The notes under the pieces: model-generated | What the model was told of the DNA's origin: nothing | What the model saw: only the letters and a program-made list of their open reading frames with translations | Databases searched by the model: none | Position numbers and translations under genes: made by a program | In this document: positions 17,554 through 25,445 of the stretch, piece by piece | How the letters are laid out: each line of letters begins with the position of its first letter | How positions within the stretch are numbered: the first letter of the stretch is position 1 | NCBI GenBank assembly: GCA_024742455.1 | Contig: JANSYL010000005.1 | Location: 1-64,000 of the forward strand | Direction: 5' to 3' | From: Paracoccaceae bacterium | Lineage (GTDB): Bacteria; Pseudomonadota; Alphaproteobacteria; Rhodobacterales; Rhodobacteraceae | Length of the DNA: 64,000 nucleotides

Positions 17554-18552
17554 ATGACGGAGGCCGCTGCCCCCGTGATGTATGGCCCGAAATCGGCGGC
17601 CCGGTGGGTCGGGCGGGTGTCGGGCGCGGTGCTGCCGATCCTGACCGTGGTCGCGGCGATCATCGCGGTCTGGTACGGGGCGGCGGTGGGGATGAACCGG
17701 GCCTGGACGCTGGACCAGATGGAGCGGCGCGGGCTGGAGATGTCGGCGATCCAGATCATGGCCGATGCGATGAACCAGGACCGTCCCGTGCTGCCGACCC
17801 CGCACCAGGTGTTCGGCGAGCTGTGGAACACCACCATGGGCGAGCCCCTGATGCGCGAACGGCGTGGCGAATTGCAGGGCAACCCCCGCAACCTGATCTT
17901 TCACGCCTATCACACGCTGGCGCCCACGCTGATGGGGTTCGCCATCGGGGCTGCGCTGGGGGTGCTTCTGGCGGTTGGCATCGTTCATAACCGGGCGATG
18001 GACATGAGCGTGATGCCGTGGGCCATCGCCAGCCAGACCATCCCGATCCTGGCCATCGCGCCGATCATCGTGGTGGTGGTGTCGAACCTGCCGGTGCTGA
18101 ACGCCGCCGTCGACAACGGGGTGATCAGCGAGGAGATGAAACTGCTGATCCCCAAGGCGCTGATTTCGAGCTACCTGAGCTTTTTCCCGGTCGTCGTGGG
18201 CATGGTCGCCGGTCTGCGCAGCCCGCGCGCCATGGACCTGGACCTGATGCGGACATGGTCGGCCAGCCGGGGCCAGACATTCTGGAAGCTGCGGCTGCCC
18301 GCTTCGGTGCCGTTCCTGTTCACATCGCTGAAGGTGTCGATCGCGGCGGCGCTGGTGGGCACGATCGTGGCCGAACTGCCAACGGGGGCGCGGTTCGGGC
18401 TGGGCGCGCGGCTTTTGACCGGGAGCTATTACGGCCAGACAATCCAGATCTGGTCGGCGCTGTTCATGGCGGCGATCTGCGCGGCGGCGCTGGTCGTGAT
18501 CCTGGGCGCGGTCGAGAAAGCCGTGCTGCGCCGCATGGGGGCGCGGCCATGA
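17554..18552 (+). CDS. ABC transporter permease 1
   Basis: A 332-residue inner-membrane permease with a conserved EAA-type loop (MRTWSASRGQTFWKLRLPASVPF) near the C-terminal third and about six to seven hydrophobic segments. It belongs to the SsuC/TauC/ThiX class. A long cytoplasmic or periplasmic insertion (about 45-110) lies after the first helix. It is paired with a second, different permease downstream, so the channel is probably a heterodimer. Confidence 0.9.
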   Translation: MTEAAAPVMYGPKSAARWVGRVSGAVLPILTVVAAIIAVWYGAAVGMNRAWTLDQMERRGLEMSAIQIMADAMNQDRPVLPTPHQVFGELWNTTMGEPLMRERRGELQGNPRNLIFHAYHTLAPTLMGFAIGAALGVLLAVGIVHNRAMDMSVMPWAIASQTIPILAIAPIIVVVVSNLPVLNAAVDNGVISEEMKLLIPKALISSYLSFFPVVVGMVAGLRSPRAMDLDLMRTWSASRGQTFWKLRLPASVPFLFTSLKVSIAAALVGTIVAELPTGARFGLGARLLTGSYYGQTIQIWSALFMAAICAAALVVILGAVEKAVLRRMGARP

Positions 18553-18647
18553 GCGGGGGCGTTTTCCTGCAGAAAAACGGCTGGGAAATCTGCAGATCTC
18601 CCGCGCGAAAATCCGCAGATTTTCGGTTGTTCGGTGGCGCGGCATGA
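18549..18647 (+). CDS. Possible 32-aa ORF between permeases
   Basis: An ATG at 18549 overlaps the permease stop (ATGA) and opens 32 codons to 18647, overlapping the next permease start (18644) too. The product (starts MSGGVFLQKNGWEICRS) is mostly encoded by a palindromic sequence and shows no domain. It may merely link translation of the two permeases. I consider a functional peptide unlikely. Confidence 0.2.
   Translation: MSGGVFLQKNGWEICRSPARKSADFRLFGGAA
18606..18625. repeat. Perfect stem-loop in inter-permease spacer
   Basis: CGAAAATC (18606-18613), loop CGCA, GATTTTCG (18618-18625) form an 8-bp perfect hairpin inside a 92-base spacer that also has a CTGCAG-rich palindrome (about 18567-18595). 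There is no T-tract, so it is not a simple terminator. It resembles a dispersed extragenic palindromic element, but whether other copies exist cannot be checked here. It could tune the ratio of the two permease mRNAs. Confidence 0.5.
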
Positions 18648-19561
18648 GCGCGCTGCGCCTGCCGCAATGGGCCTTGCCCGCGCTGGGGGCCGTGCTGGTG
18701 GCGATGGCCGCGCTGTCGGACTGGCGGCTGGCCGCGATCCTTGCCGCGTGGTTCGGTGCGTGGGGTGTGAATGCGCTGATGGCGGGCACGGGCCGGTCGG
18801 GGGCGGTGCCATTTGTCGTGCCGTTCATTTTCGGCGCGACCCTGTTGGGTCTGTGGGAAATGGTCGTCCGGCTCTATGAGATCAGCCCGATCATCCTGCC
18901 TGCGCCCAGTGCGATCTGGGCCGAGATGCGGGCTTCGACCGGTATCCTCTGGGCGGATTTCCAGCAGACGATCCTGAAGGGCGCGCTGTCGGGCTATGCC
19001 ATCGGCTGCGGCGCGGCCTTCCTGATGGCGCTGGCGGTGGACCGGTCGGGGTTTTTGCAGCGGGGGCTGTTGCCGGTGGGCAATTTCATTGCCGCCCTGC
19101 CCATCGTGGGCACTGCGCCGATCTTCGTGATGTGGTTCGGGTTCGGCTGGCAGTCGAAGGCGGCGGTGGTCGTGGCGATGGTGTTTTTCCCGATGCTGGT
19201 GAATTGCGTGCAGGGGCTGAAAGCCTCAGACGCGATGCAGCGCGACCTGATGCGCACCTATTCCGCCAGCTACACACAGACGCTTTTGAAACTGCGCCTG
19301 CCTACCGCGCTGCCCTTCATCTTCAACGGGTTGAAGATCTGCACAACTCTTGCGCTGATCGGGGCGATCGTGGCTGAATTTTTCGGCTCGCCCACCGTTG
19401 GCATGGGGTTCCGCATCAAAATCGAAATGGGGCGGCTGGCGATGGATATGGTATGGGCCGAGATCGCCGTCGCCGCACTTGCCGGGTCCGGGTTCTACGG
19501 GCTGGTGGTGCTGATCGAACGGCGCCTGACGTTTTGGCACCCGTCGCAAAGGCGCGGGTGA
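18644..19561 (+). CDS. ABC transporter permease 2
   Basis: A 305-residue permease with the EAA-loop signature MRTYSASYTQTLLKLRLPTALPF and about seven helices, of the same NitT/TauT class as the upstream one but clearly divergent (an extra N-terminal helix pair instead of the insertion). GTAPIFVMWFGFG is the usual conserved segment. With the ATPase and periplasmic protein it forms the importer serving the pyrimidine/hydantoin enzymes. Confidence 0.9.
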   Translation: MSALRLPQWALPALGAVLVAMAALSDWRLAAILAAWFGAWGVNALMAGTGRSGAVPFVVPFIFGATLLGLWEMVVRLYEISPIILPAPSAIWAEMRASTGILWADFQQTILKGALSGYAIGCGAAFLMALAVDRSGFLQRGLLPVGNFIAALPIVGTAPIFVMWFGFGWQSKAAVVVAMVFFPMLVNCVQGLKASDAMQRDLMRTYSASYTQTLLKLRLPTALPFIFNGLKICTTLALIGAIVAEFFGSPTVGMGFRIKIEMGRLAMDMVWAEIAVAALAGSGFYGLVVLIERRLTFWHPSQRRG

Positions 19562-19603
19562 GGGGATGGGCAAGGAACTGGTCTTCAACAAGGAGAGTCT
19601 GAC

Positions 19604-20590
19604 ATGAAACATCTTTTGACCGGGGCGATGGCCCTTGGCCTGGCGGCCGGTGCCGCGCAGGCGCAGGACGAGGTCACGCTGCAGTTGCAATGGGTGACCC
19701 AGGCGCAGTTCGCTGGCTACTACGTGGCGCTGGAGAACGGGTATTACGACGAGGAAGGTCTCGACGTCACGATCCAGCCCGGCGGCCCGGATATCGCACC
19801 GCCGCAGGTTCTGGCCGGCGGCGGCGCCGACGTGATGCTGAACTGGATGCCCTCGGCGCTGGCCGCGCGCGAGGCGGGTTTGGGCGTGGTCAACATCGCC
19901 CAGCCCTTCGTTCGGTCGGGCCTGATGCTGACCTGCTGGGCCGACACGGGCATCACCGAACCGGCCGATCTGGCCGGCAAGACGGTGGCGCACTGGTTCT
20001 TCGGCAATGAATACCCGTTCCTGAGCTGGATGAGCCAGCTGGGCATCCCGGTCGACGGATCGGATGCGGGCGTGACCCTGCTGCAGGCGGGCTTCAACGT
20101 CGACCCGCTGCTGCAGCGGCAGGCCGATTGCATCTCGACCATGACCTATAACGAATACTGGCAGGTCATCGATGCGGGCGTGACGCCCGAGGAACTGGTG
20201 ACGTTCCGCTATTCCGATTACGGGGTGGACACGCTGGAAGACGGGATCTGGACGCTTGAGGAAAACCTCGAGGATCCGGCCTTTCTCGACAAGATGGTGC
20301 GGTTCGTCCGGGCCTCGATGCGCGGCTGGGCCTGGGCGGCCGAGAACCCGGATGCGGCGGCGATGATCGTGCTGGATTACGATGAAACCGGCGCCCAGAC
20401 CGAGGAACACCAGCTGCGGATGATGGGTGAGATCGCGCTGCTGGTCCAAGGCGGTGACGGGTCGCTGGACCTTGAATCCTACGAACGCACGGTGGCCACG
20501 CTGCTGGCGGGCGGGTCCGACCCGGTGATCACCGCCGAGCCCGAGGGCGCCTGGACCAGCGTGATCACCGACGCGGCCCTGGCCAACTGA
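19604..20590 (+). CDS. ABC transporter substrate-binding protein, NMT1/THI5-like
   Basis: A 328-residue exported protein (signal MKHLLTGAMALGLAAGAAQA) of the NMT1/ThiY family. VTLQLQWVTQAQFAGYYVALENGYY is the start typical of pyrimidine-precursor binding proteins, so a pyrimidine or related ring compound is a reasonable ligand. It ends the pyrimidine operon and is followed by a strong terminator. The ribosome-binding site AAGGAG lies 8 bases upstream. Confidence 0.9.
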   Translation: MKHLLTGAMALGLAAGAAQAQDEVTLQLQWVTQAQFAGYYVALENGYYDEEGLDVTIQPGGPDIAPPQVLAGGGADVMLNWMPSALAAREAGLGVVNIAQPFVRSGLMLTCWADTGITEPADLAGKTVAHWFFGNEYPFLSWMSQLGIPVDGSDAGVTLLQAGFNVDPLLQRQADCISTMTYNEYWQVIDAGVTPEELVTFRYSDYGVDTLEDGIWTLEENLEDPAFLDKMVRFVRASMRGWAWAAENPDAAAMIVLDYDETGAQTEEHQLRMMGEIALLVQGGDGSLDLESYERTVATLLAGGSDPVITAEPEGAWTSVITDAALAN

Positions 20591-20628
20591 CCGGTTCGCC
20601 CGGCACGGGCGGACAGTACCACCCACGG

Positions 20629-20664
20629 CGCGGCCCCGGCGATCCGGGGCCGCGTTTGCCTTTT
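20629..20664 (+). terminator. Rho-independent terminator after pyrimidine operon
   Basis: CGCGGCCCCGG (20629-20639) pairs with CCGGGGCCGCG (20644-20654) over a 4-base loop, giving an 11-bp GC stem followed by TTTGCCTTTT. It lies 39 bases after the binding-protein stop and closes the operon. Confidence 0.8.
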
Positions 20665-20742
20665 GGCCGGTCCGATGCCAGATACAGGACCGGGACCACG
20701 GAACGGTGGCCGCGCTGCGGCCCGCGTGAAAGGGCGTTGGCG

Positions 20743-21495
20743 ATGAGCAGGAACAGGGGCGGATCTGTCGCCGGGGCGGTATTGGCACGCCTTGGCCTGG
20801 TGGTATTGCTGCTGACCGCCGCTGAGCGGGGCGAGGCGCGCGAGCTGCAGCTGATCCTCGACCGGCTTCCCGGTTCCGTCGAGCTTTACATGACCCTGCC
20901 CGCCGACCGGGCCGATGACATTTTCGGCCTGCCGCAGGAGGCGCTGACCGGTGCGACGGGCGTGGTCGATTATGATGATCTGCGGCTGGGCACGGCCCCC
21001 CTGGGCGACCGCCTGCTGGCCGAAACCGGGACCACGCTGGCCGGGCGCGACCCGGGATTCGAGGCGATGTCACTGATGGTGCATCCGGTCACCGACCCGC
21101 TGCCGATGACGACCCCCTTCGAGGGGCTGTTGTCGATCCTGGTCTGCACGGCACCGGATCCGGAGGTGCCGCCGGGGCTGGAGGAGCTGCGGATGTATGC
21201 GGGCTATGTCGCCTATGTCGAGACCGCCGAGGCGCCGTTCACCTTCACCCTGCCGCGCAGCGCCAGTGGCCCGGTCGACGTGGCCTTGCGCGAATTCCGG
21301 GCCGGGACCTTCATGACCGAGACCGAGGTGACGCTGGCGCCCGGCGGCTCGCTGACCGTGTTTCCCGGCACACCGTCCGCGCCTGCACCCGTGGTGCCGG
21401 TTCTGCTGCTGATGTCCGGGCTGTGCGGTCTGGCGGCGCTGGGCCTGGGCCTGGTTCCTGCGGTCAGGCGCAGATGGCAGGCGCCGGGCGCCTGA
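20743..21495 (+). CDS. Secreted or membrane-anchored protein, unknown
   Basis: A 250-residue protein with an N-terminal hydrophobic signal (about 9-27), a largely beta-type periplasmic part of about 175 residues, and a C-terminal helix (VVPVLLLMSGLCGLAALGLGL) followed by arginines, so it is anchored by its tail. No motif is recognised. It is transcribed in the direction of the pseudoazurin gene, but the 190-base gap suggests a separate unit. The start at 20743 is chosen because the longer frame reads through the preceding terminator region. Confidence 0.6.
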   Translation: MSRNRGGSVAGAVLARLGLVVLLLTAAERGEARELQLILDRLPGSVELYMTLPADRADDIFGLPQEALTGATGVVDYDDLRLGTAPLGDRLLAETGTTLAGRDPGFEAMSLMVHPVTDPLPMTTPFEGLLSILVCTAPDPEVPPGLEELRMYAGYVAYVETAEAPFTFTLPRSASGPVDVALREFRAGTFMTETEVTLAPGGSLTVFPGTPSAPAPVVPVLLLMSGLCGLAALGLGLVPAVRRRWQAPGA

Positions 21496-21688
21496 TTTTC
21501 GCCGAAGGTGGCGACGGGTTATTGCATAACATGCTGCAAAACCGGATAGATTGCCGCAGCAAAGGGGGGTGGACCCCGTCTTGCGCAACATTAGGTCACG
21601 CCCCGCGTGTGCTTGCACAAACTTCCGGCGGTGGTTAGTCCGTCATCCGCCAGAAGCCGACATACCTGATCGACCTGAGGAGGTTCGA

Positions 21689-22186
21689 ATGACGAAACTG
21701 ATTACCCGCCGCACCACCCTGGCCCTGACCGGCGCCGCCGCGACGGCCACCCTGTGGACCCCGGCGATCCTGCGCGCCCAGGAGGCTACGCAGCACGAAG
21801 TGCAGATGCTGAACTCGCATCCCGAAACCAACACCCCGATGGTGTTCCTGCCCCGCGTCCTGATGGTGCAGCCGGGCGACAGCGTCCTGTTCACCGCCAT
21901 CGATCGTGGCCACAACTCGGTCTCCTATGACGAGATGATCCCGGAAGGCGCCGAGGGCTGGAACGGTGGCATCAACGAGGAAGTCGAAGTGACCTTCGAG
22001 ATGCCCGGCTATTATGGCTACCATTGTGTGCCGCATACCTCGGTCGGCATGGTCGGCCTGGTGATCGTGCAGGGTGAAGGCATGGACGCCAACCTCGAAG
22101 CCGCCCAAGGCGTCCGCCACCGCGGCCGCGCCCGCGCCGCGTGGGACGAGATCTGGGAAGAAGCAGAGGCGATGGTTTCGGCCTGA
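21689..22186 (+). CDS. Pseudoazurin (type-1 blue copper protein)
   Basis: A 165-residue periplasmic cupredoxin. A twin-arginine signal (TRRTTLALTG) precedes a mature domain with type-1 copper ligands H75 (RGHNSVSY) and C113, H116, M121 (YHCVPHTSVGM). Pseudoazurin passes electrons to copper nitrite reductase, nitrous oxide reductase or cytochrome peroxidase, so the organism may respire nitrogen oxides, though none of those enzymes is in the window. The start at 21689 follows GAGGAGG. The gene is monocistronic, with a terminator directly downstream. No convincing FNR/NNR box (TTG-N8-CAA) was found in the 190-base upstream region. Confidence 0.9.
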   Translation: MTKLITRRTTLALTGAAATATLWTPAILRAQEATQHEVQMLNSHPETNTPMVFLPRVLMVQPGDSVLFTAIDRGHNSVSYDEMIPEGAEGWNGGINEEVEVTFEMPGYYGYHCVPHTSVGMVGLVIVQGEGMDANLEAAQGVRHRGRARAAWDEIWEEAEAMVSA

Positions 22187-22210
22187 TCGCCCGCCGCCTT
22201 CCGAAACGAC

Positions 22211-22240
22211 AAACCGGCGCCTTCGGGCGCCGGTTTTTTT
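22211..22240 (+). terminator. Rho-independent terminator after pseudoazurin
   Basis: CCGGCGCC (22214-22221), tetraloop TTCG, GGCGCCGG (22226-22233) and a run of seven Ts. The flanking A/T bases extend the stem, so it could also work for transcripts coming from the right. Confidence 0.92.
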
Positions 22241-22353
22241 GTGACCGGGGCGCGGGTAGGACCGCGCGGGGGTGTTCCTGACGGAAGCGCCGAAGCGACG
22301 GAAAACCGGTGGGCGTGGAGATGGTTCGCAACGGCCACTGGCCGTGGCGGGGG

Positions 22354-23835
22354 TCAGCGTCCACCGAGGCGTGCGATCGTGCTGTCCAGCCCGGGCGCCC
22401 CGAGCTCCTGGGCCCTGATGTAGAACAGAAGCGCCAGGTTGGGTGAGGGCCCGGTGACGGCGGAATGATTACGCCGGAAGCTTTCCGGATCCGCCATCCG
22501 CGCGATCACGAGCGCCGCGCGCTGCCTGACCTCGATCGCGGCATCCGGATCTTCGACGAGACGGTTCAGTGCCGGGATGACACCCGAAAGCCTCGGCGGG
22601 CCGCCGCCTTCCGCGATCAGGGATTCCACCGCCAGCAATTCCTCGGCGCCTTCGCCCTCGACGGCGGCAGCCGTAGGTCCGGCAGGGTCCGGCGCGGGCA
22701 CCGACGCGATGCCGGCAGTCGGAGCCGCCGCCGTGACCGGCGCTGGACCCGGTGAAGGGTTCGGCGCAGGCGTGGGCGTGACGGGCGCCGCGGATGCGTT
22801 CGAGGCGGTGCTCGGGCCGGTGATTTCGTCGGCTGGTTCAGGGTCGTTCCCGCCCCCACCCAAGACTAGGGCCGCCCCGATACCGACGACCACCAGCGCC
22901 GCCGCCGCCCCGGTCAGCAGTGTGCGCGATATCCCGCCCCCTGATGCGACGGGGGCCGAACCTTGGCCGGTCTGGCCGGTAGCACCAGCTTTCAAGGCCC
23001 GGGGGTCGTTGATCGCCTTCTCGAAGAGGTCGACAAGGTCCGCCGGCCTGTCGTCGGGATCGGCACGCAGAAGCGCCTCGACTGCCCGTTTGAACCCCTC
23101 GGACCCGGCACCGTCGACGGTGATGTCGGTCTTGCGCTTGTCGACTGCCGCCATCCCCTCGCCCTGGCCCGGGATCGGGAGGCCCGCCACCTTGAGCAGC
23201 ACCAGTCCCAGCGCATAGGCGTCGGTTCGCGGGGTGATCCGATTTCCGAACAGGCCGAACTGTTCGGGCGCGGCATAGCTCATCTTGCCGGCGAAGCTGT
23301 GTCCGATGATCGACTGGTCTGTGTTGACCGTATCCGAGGCGAGACCGAAATCGATGAGCTTGGCCTGTTCGATCTGCCCGTGGGGCAGCAGGATGTTGTC
23401 GGGGGCCACGTCGCGATGCACGATGCCGAGTGCATGGATCGCCGCGAGACCGCCGGCCAGGCGCCGGCCCAGTTTCAAAACGTCTTCGGGTGCAAGCCGG
23501 GCCTTGCTTTGGATGTAGTGCGACAGCGGCTTGCCGTCGATGAGTTCCATGATCAAATACAGGCGCCCGGCGCGGTCCTGCAGCGTTGTTTCGTAGCGTA
23601 TCACGGCGTCATGGCGCACATCGCGCAGCAGGGTGCTTTCGCGCTTGAACAGTTGGACGCCGCGGTCGTCATGGGCAAAATTCGGGTGCATGACCTTTAT
23701 CGCCACGTCGTGCTGCGTCGCCAGATTGACGCCCTTGTAGGTCGCCCCCATGCCACCGCGACCAAGCAGTTCGTCGATCCGGTACGTGTCCTGGACGACG
23801 TGGCCCGGTTCGAATTCGAGCGCATCTTGGTTCAT
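22354..23835 (-). CDS. Ser/Thr protein kinase with TM and periplasmic tail (STPK1)
   Basis: A 493-residue Hanks-type kinase: glycine loop GRGGMG (25-30), ATP lysine K47, catalytic loop HRDVAPDN (140-147), DFG (162-164) and APE-like SYAAPEQ. The lysine two after the catalytic aspartate in canonical HRDLKPEN is alanine here. A Pro/Ala linker and a helix (about 300-320) lead to a roughly 170-residue outer part ending in a helical repeat-like segment. AGGAGG precedes the ATG. It is the last gene of the leftward signalling operon. Its targets are unknown; the neighbouring FHA proteins are obvious candidates. Confidence 0.88.
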   Translation of the reverse strand: MNQDALEFEPGHVVQDTYRIDELLGRGGMGATYKGVNLATQHDVAIKVMHPNFAHDDRGVQLFKRESTLLRDVRHDAVIRYETTLQDRAGRLYLIMELIDGKPLSHYIQSKARLAPEDVLKLGRRLAGGLAAIHALGIVHRDVAPDNILLPHGQIEQAKLIDFGLASDTVNTDQSIIGHSFAGKMSYAAPEQFGLFGNRITPRTDAYALGLVLLKVAGLPIPGQGEGMAAVDKRKTDITVDGAGSEGFKRAVEALLRADPDDRPADLVDLFEKAINDPRALKAGATGQTGQGSAPVASGGGISRTLLTGAAAALVVVGIGAALVLGGGGNDPEPADEITGPSTASNASAAPVTPTPAPNPSPGPAPVTAAAPTAGIASVPAPDPAGPTAAAVEGEGAEELLAVESLIAEGGGPPRLSGVIPALNRLVEDPDAAIEVRQRAALVIARMADPESFRRNHSAVTGPSPNLALLFYIRAQELGAPGLDSTIARLGGR

Positions 23836-23869
23836 TGTGATCCTCCTGCCCCTTGTGCTGTGACCCGCC

Positions 23870-24136
23870 TCAACGGCCGGTTCGTTTCAGCGAGAGCGCG
23901 GTATGCTTGGTGAAGGTGCGGATATCCATGATCTGGAAACATATGCCGGCGAAGACGAAGGACATCGTGATCCCGAACACAATGAACAGAAAGCCACCGA
24001 AAATGACGGACAGATCGGCGTTGAATTCAGTGGCGAAGCGGATGAATACCGCCCCTCCGTAGACCGACAGCACGATCAGAAAGCCGGTGGCGATCCAGAT
24101 CAGCAGCTCGAGCGATTTGTTCAGCGTGTCGCGCAT
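23870..24136 (-). CDS. Small two-helix membrane protein
   Basis: An 88-residue protein with two strong hydrophobic segments (about 10-35 and 41-68) and a basic tail (KHTALSLKRTGR). It sits between the protease-FHA and STPK1 genes with short spacers, so it is co-transcribed. No family is recognised. A scaffold or membrane partner for the kinases is possible. The start at 24136 is used because the longer frame runs antisense to the FHA end. Confidence 0.55.
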   Translation of the reverse strand: MRDTLNKSLELLIWIATGFLIVLSVYGGAVFIRFATEFNADLSVIFGGFLFIVFGITMSFVFAGICFQIMDIRTFTKHTALSLKRTGR

Positions 24137-24158
24137 GGGTGTTTCCTTGGCCTTCGGG

Positions 24159-25445
24159 TCAGTCGGGGCGGCTGAGCGAGAGCTGCGCGGTGCCCAGTCT
24201 GACGACCGACTTGGTGTTGATCTGGCGCGGTTGGTGCGCGGCCAGTTGGGTGCCATCGACCGTGGTGCCGTTCGATGATCCGAGATCCGTGATCGTGAGC
24301 TGCCGATTGGTGATTTTCAACTCGGCATGGTGCCGGCTGACACCGTGGGTTTCGCCCTGGGGCAGAACCACATCCGCCTCGGGATGGCGGCCGAGCGTTA
24401 CCCCGCGGGCGAGGTCCTCGGCGCTGAACGAGGTGGCCCCGCGCAGCCCGGCCTCGGGGGCGGCCAGTTTCAGGACCGGTTTGCCCCCGCCTTTCGACGG
24501 CGACCGGCCGCGCGACGATACCTTCCGCATGCCGGCCTGGCGGCTGACCCGCATCGCGCCGCCCGCCGGGGCCATCTGCGACCGCGCCAGCACGCCGCCG
24601 GCGACCAGCAGCGCCGTGGCCAGCGTCGCGAGAAGGGCGATGGTGGCCGGCTGGCTGAGGGAGCCGATGGTGAAGCCAGGGTTGCAGGTCGTCGCGCGCA
24701 GAAGCTCGGCCTGTGTCGGGGCAAGGAACTCGGCGATGGCGTTGGGTGACGAGGAGATGAAGATGTTGTTGATGTCTTCGCCGCTGGGGTCACCGAAGAT
24801 ATAGGCCGTGTTGACGCCGACCACGTGCCCGCACCGATCGAGAAGCGGACCGCCCGAGTTTCCCCGGTTGATGAGCGTGGTGTGTTCTACCAGCTCGATG
24901 ATGCCGGAATTGCTGCCGAACGATCCGTCATAGACCTTGCTGATCGTTCCGACGGTGACGGTGGTGGTAAAGGCGTTGACGCCGCTCGTATCGGCGGCCG
25001 CGATGGCCGAAGCGCCCGGGAAACCCAGTGCGAAGACGGTTTCGCCCCGGCGCAGTTCACGGTCGGCCACGCGCAGGATGCCCGGCCGGTGGGTGCCGGT
25101 TCCGGTATAGGTAATTTCGAGCAGGGCGAGGTCGTAGCCACGCGATTCCCGCAGGATACGTGCCGCGTAGCGCTCCACCCCGTTGCCGTTGCGAAACCCG
25201 ATCTCGAGGTCCAGCGCCCCGCGAACCACGTGTTCGTTCGTCAGGAAATAGTATCGGCCATTGCCCGGCGCCTCGCCGATGACGAAGCCGCTGCCGGAGC
25301 CGAGCGAGATCGCACTGGCGGTCAGAACCCGACCGACGGCGCGGTCAGCCCGTTCCGCCACGTCCGCCACGTCCTGTGCGGCAACCGATGCGGCCGTGAT
25401 CGGGGACAGCGCCAGCGCGAGCGCCGCGATGATGATCCTTACCAT
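24159..25445 (-). CDS. Periplasmic trypsin-like protease fused to cytoplasmic FHA domain
   Basis: A 428-residue protein: signal or anchor helix (1-24); chymotrypsin/HtrA-like protease with triad H72 (TNEHVV), D105 (YDLALLEI) and S197 (GNSGGPLL); a transmembrane helix at about 270-290; a basic Ser/Gly linker; then an FHA domain (about 350-425) with LGRHPEADVVL, GVSRHHAEL and SSNGT. The FHA phospho-threonine site keeps the expected Arg, Ser, His and Asn. The protease must face the periplasm and the FHA the cytoplasm, so cleavage outside could be linked to phospho-signalling inside. It overlaps the STPK2 gene. Confidence 0.85.
   Translation of the reverse strand: MVRIIIAALALALSPITAASVAAQDVADVAERADRAVGRVLTASAISLGSGSGFVIGEAPGNGRYYFLTNEHVVRGALDLEIGFRNGNGVERYAARILRESRGYDLALLEITYTGTGTHRPGILRVADRELRRGETVFALGFPGASAIAAADTSGVNAFTTTVTVGTISKVYDGSFGSNSGIIELVEHTTLINRGNSGGPLLDRCGHVVGVNTAYIFGDPSGEDINNIFISSSPNAIAEFLAPTQAELLRATTCNPGFTIGSLSQPATIALLATLATALLVAGGVLARSQMAPAGGAMRVSRQAGMRKVSSRGRSPSKGGGKPVLKLAAPEAGLRGATSFSAEDLARGVTLGRHPEADVVLPQGETHGVSRHHAELKITNRQLTITDLGSSNGTTVDGTQLAAHQPRQINTKSVVRLGTAQLSLSRPD

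Noticed and set aside
21500-21688. FNR/NNR-type box upstream of pseudoazurin
   Set aside because: TTG and CAA half-sites are present but their spacing does not match TTG-N8-CAA.
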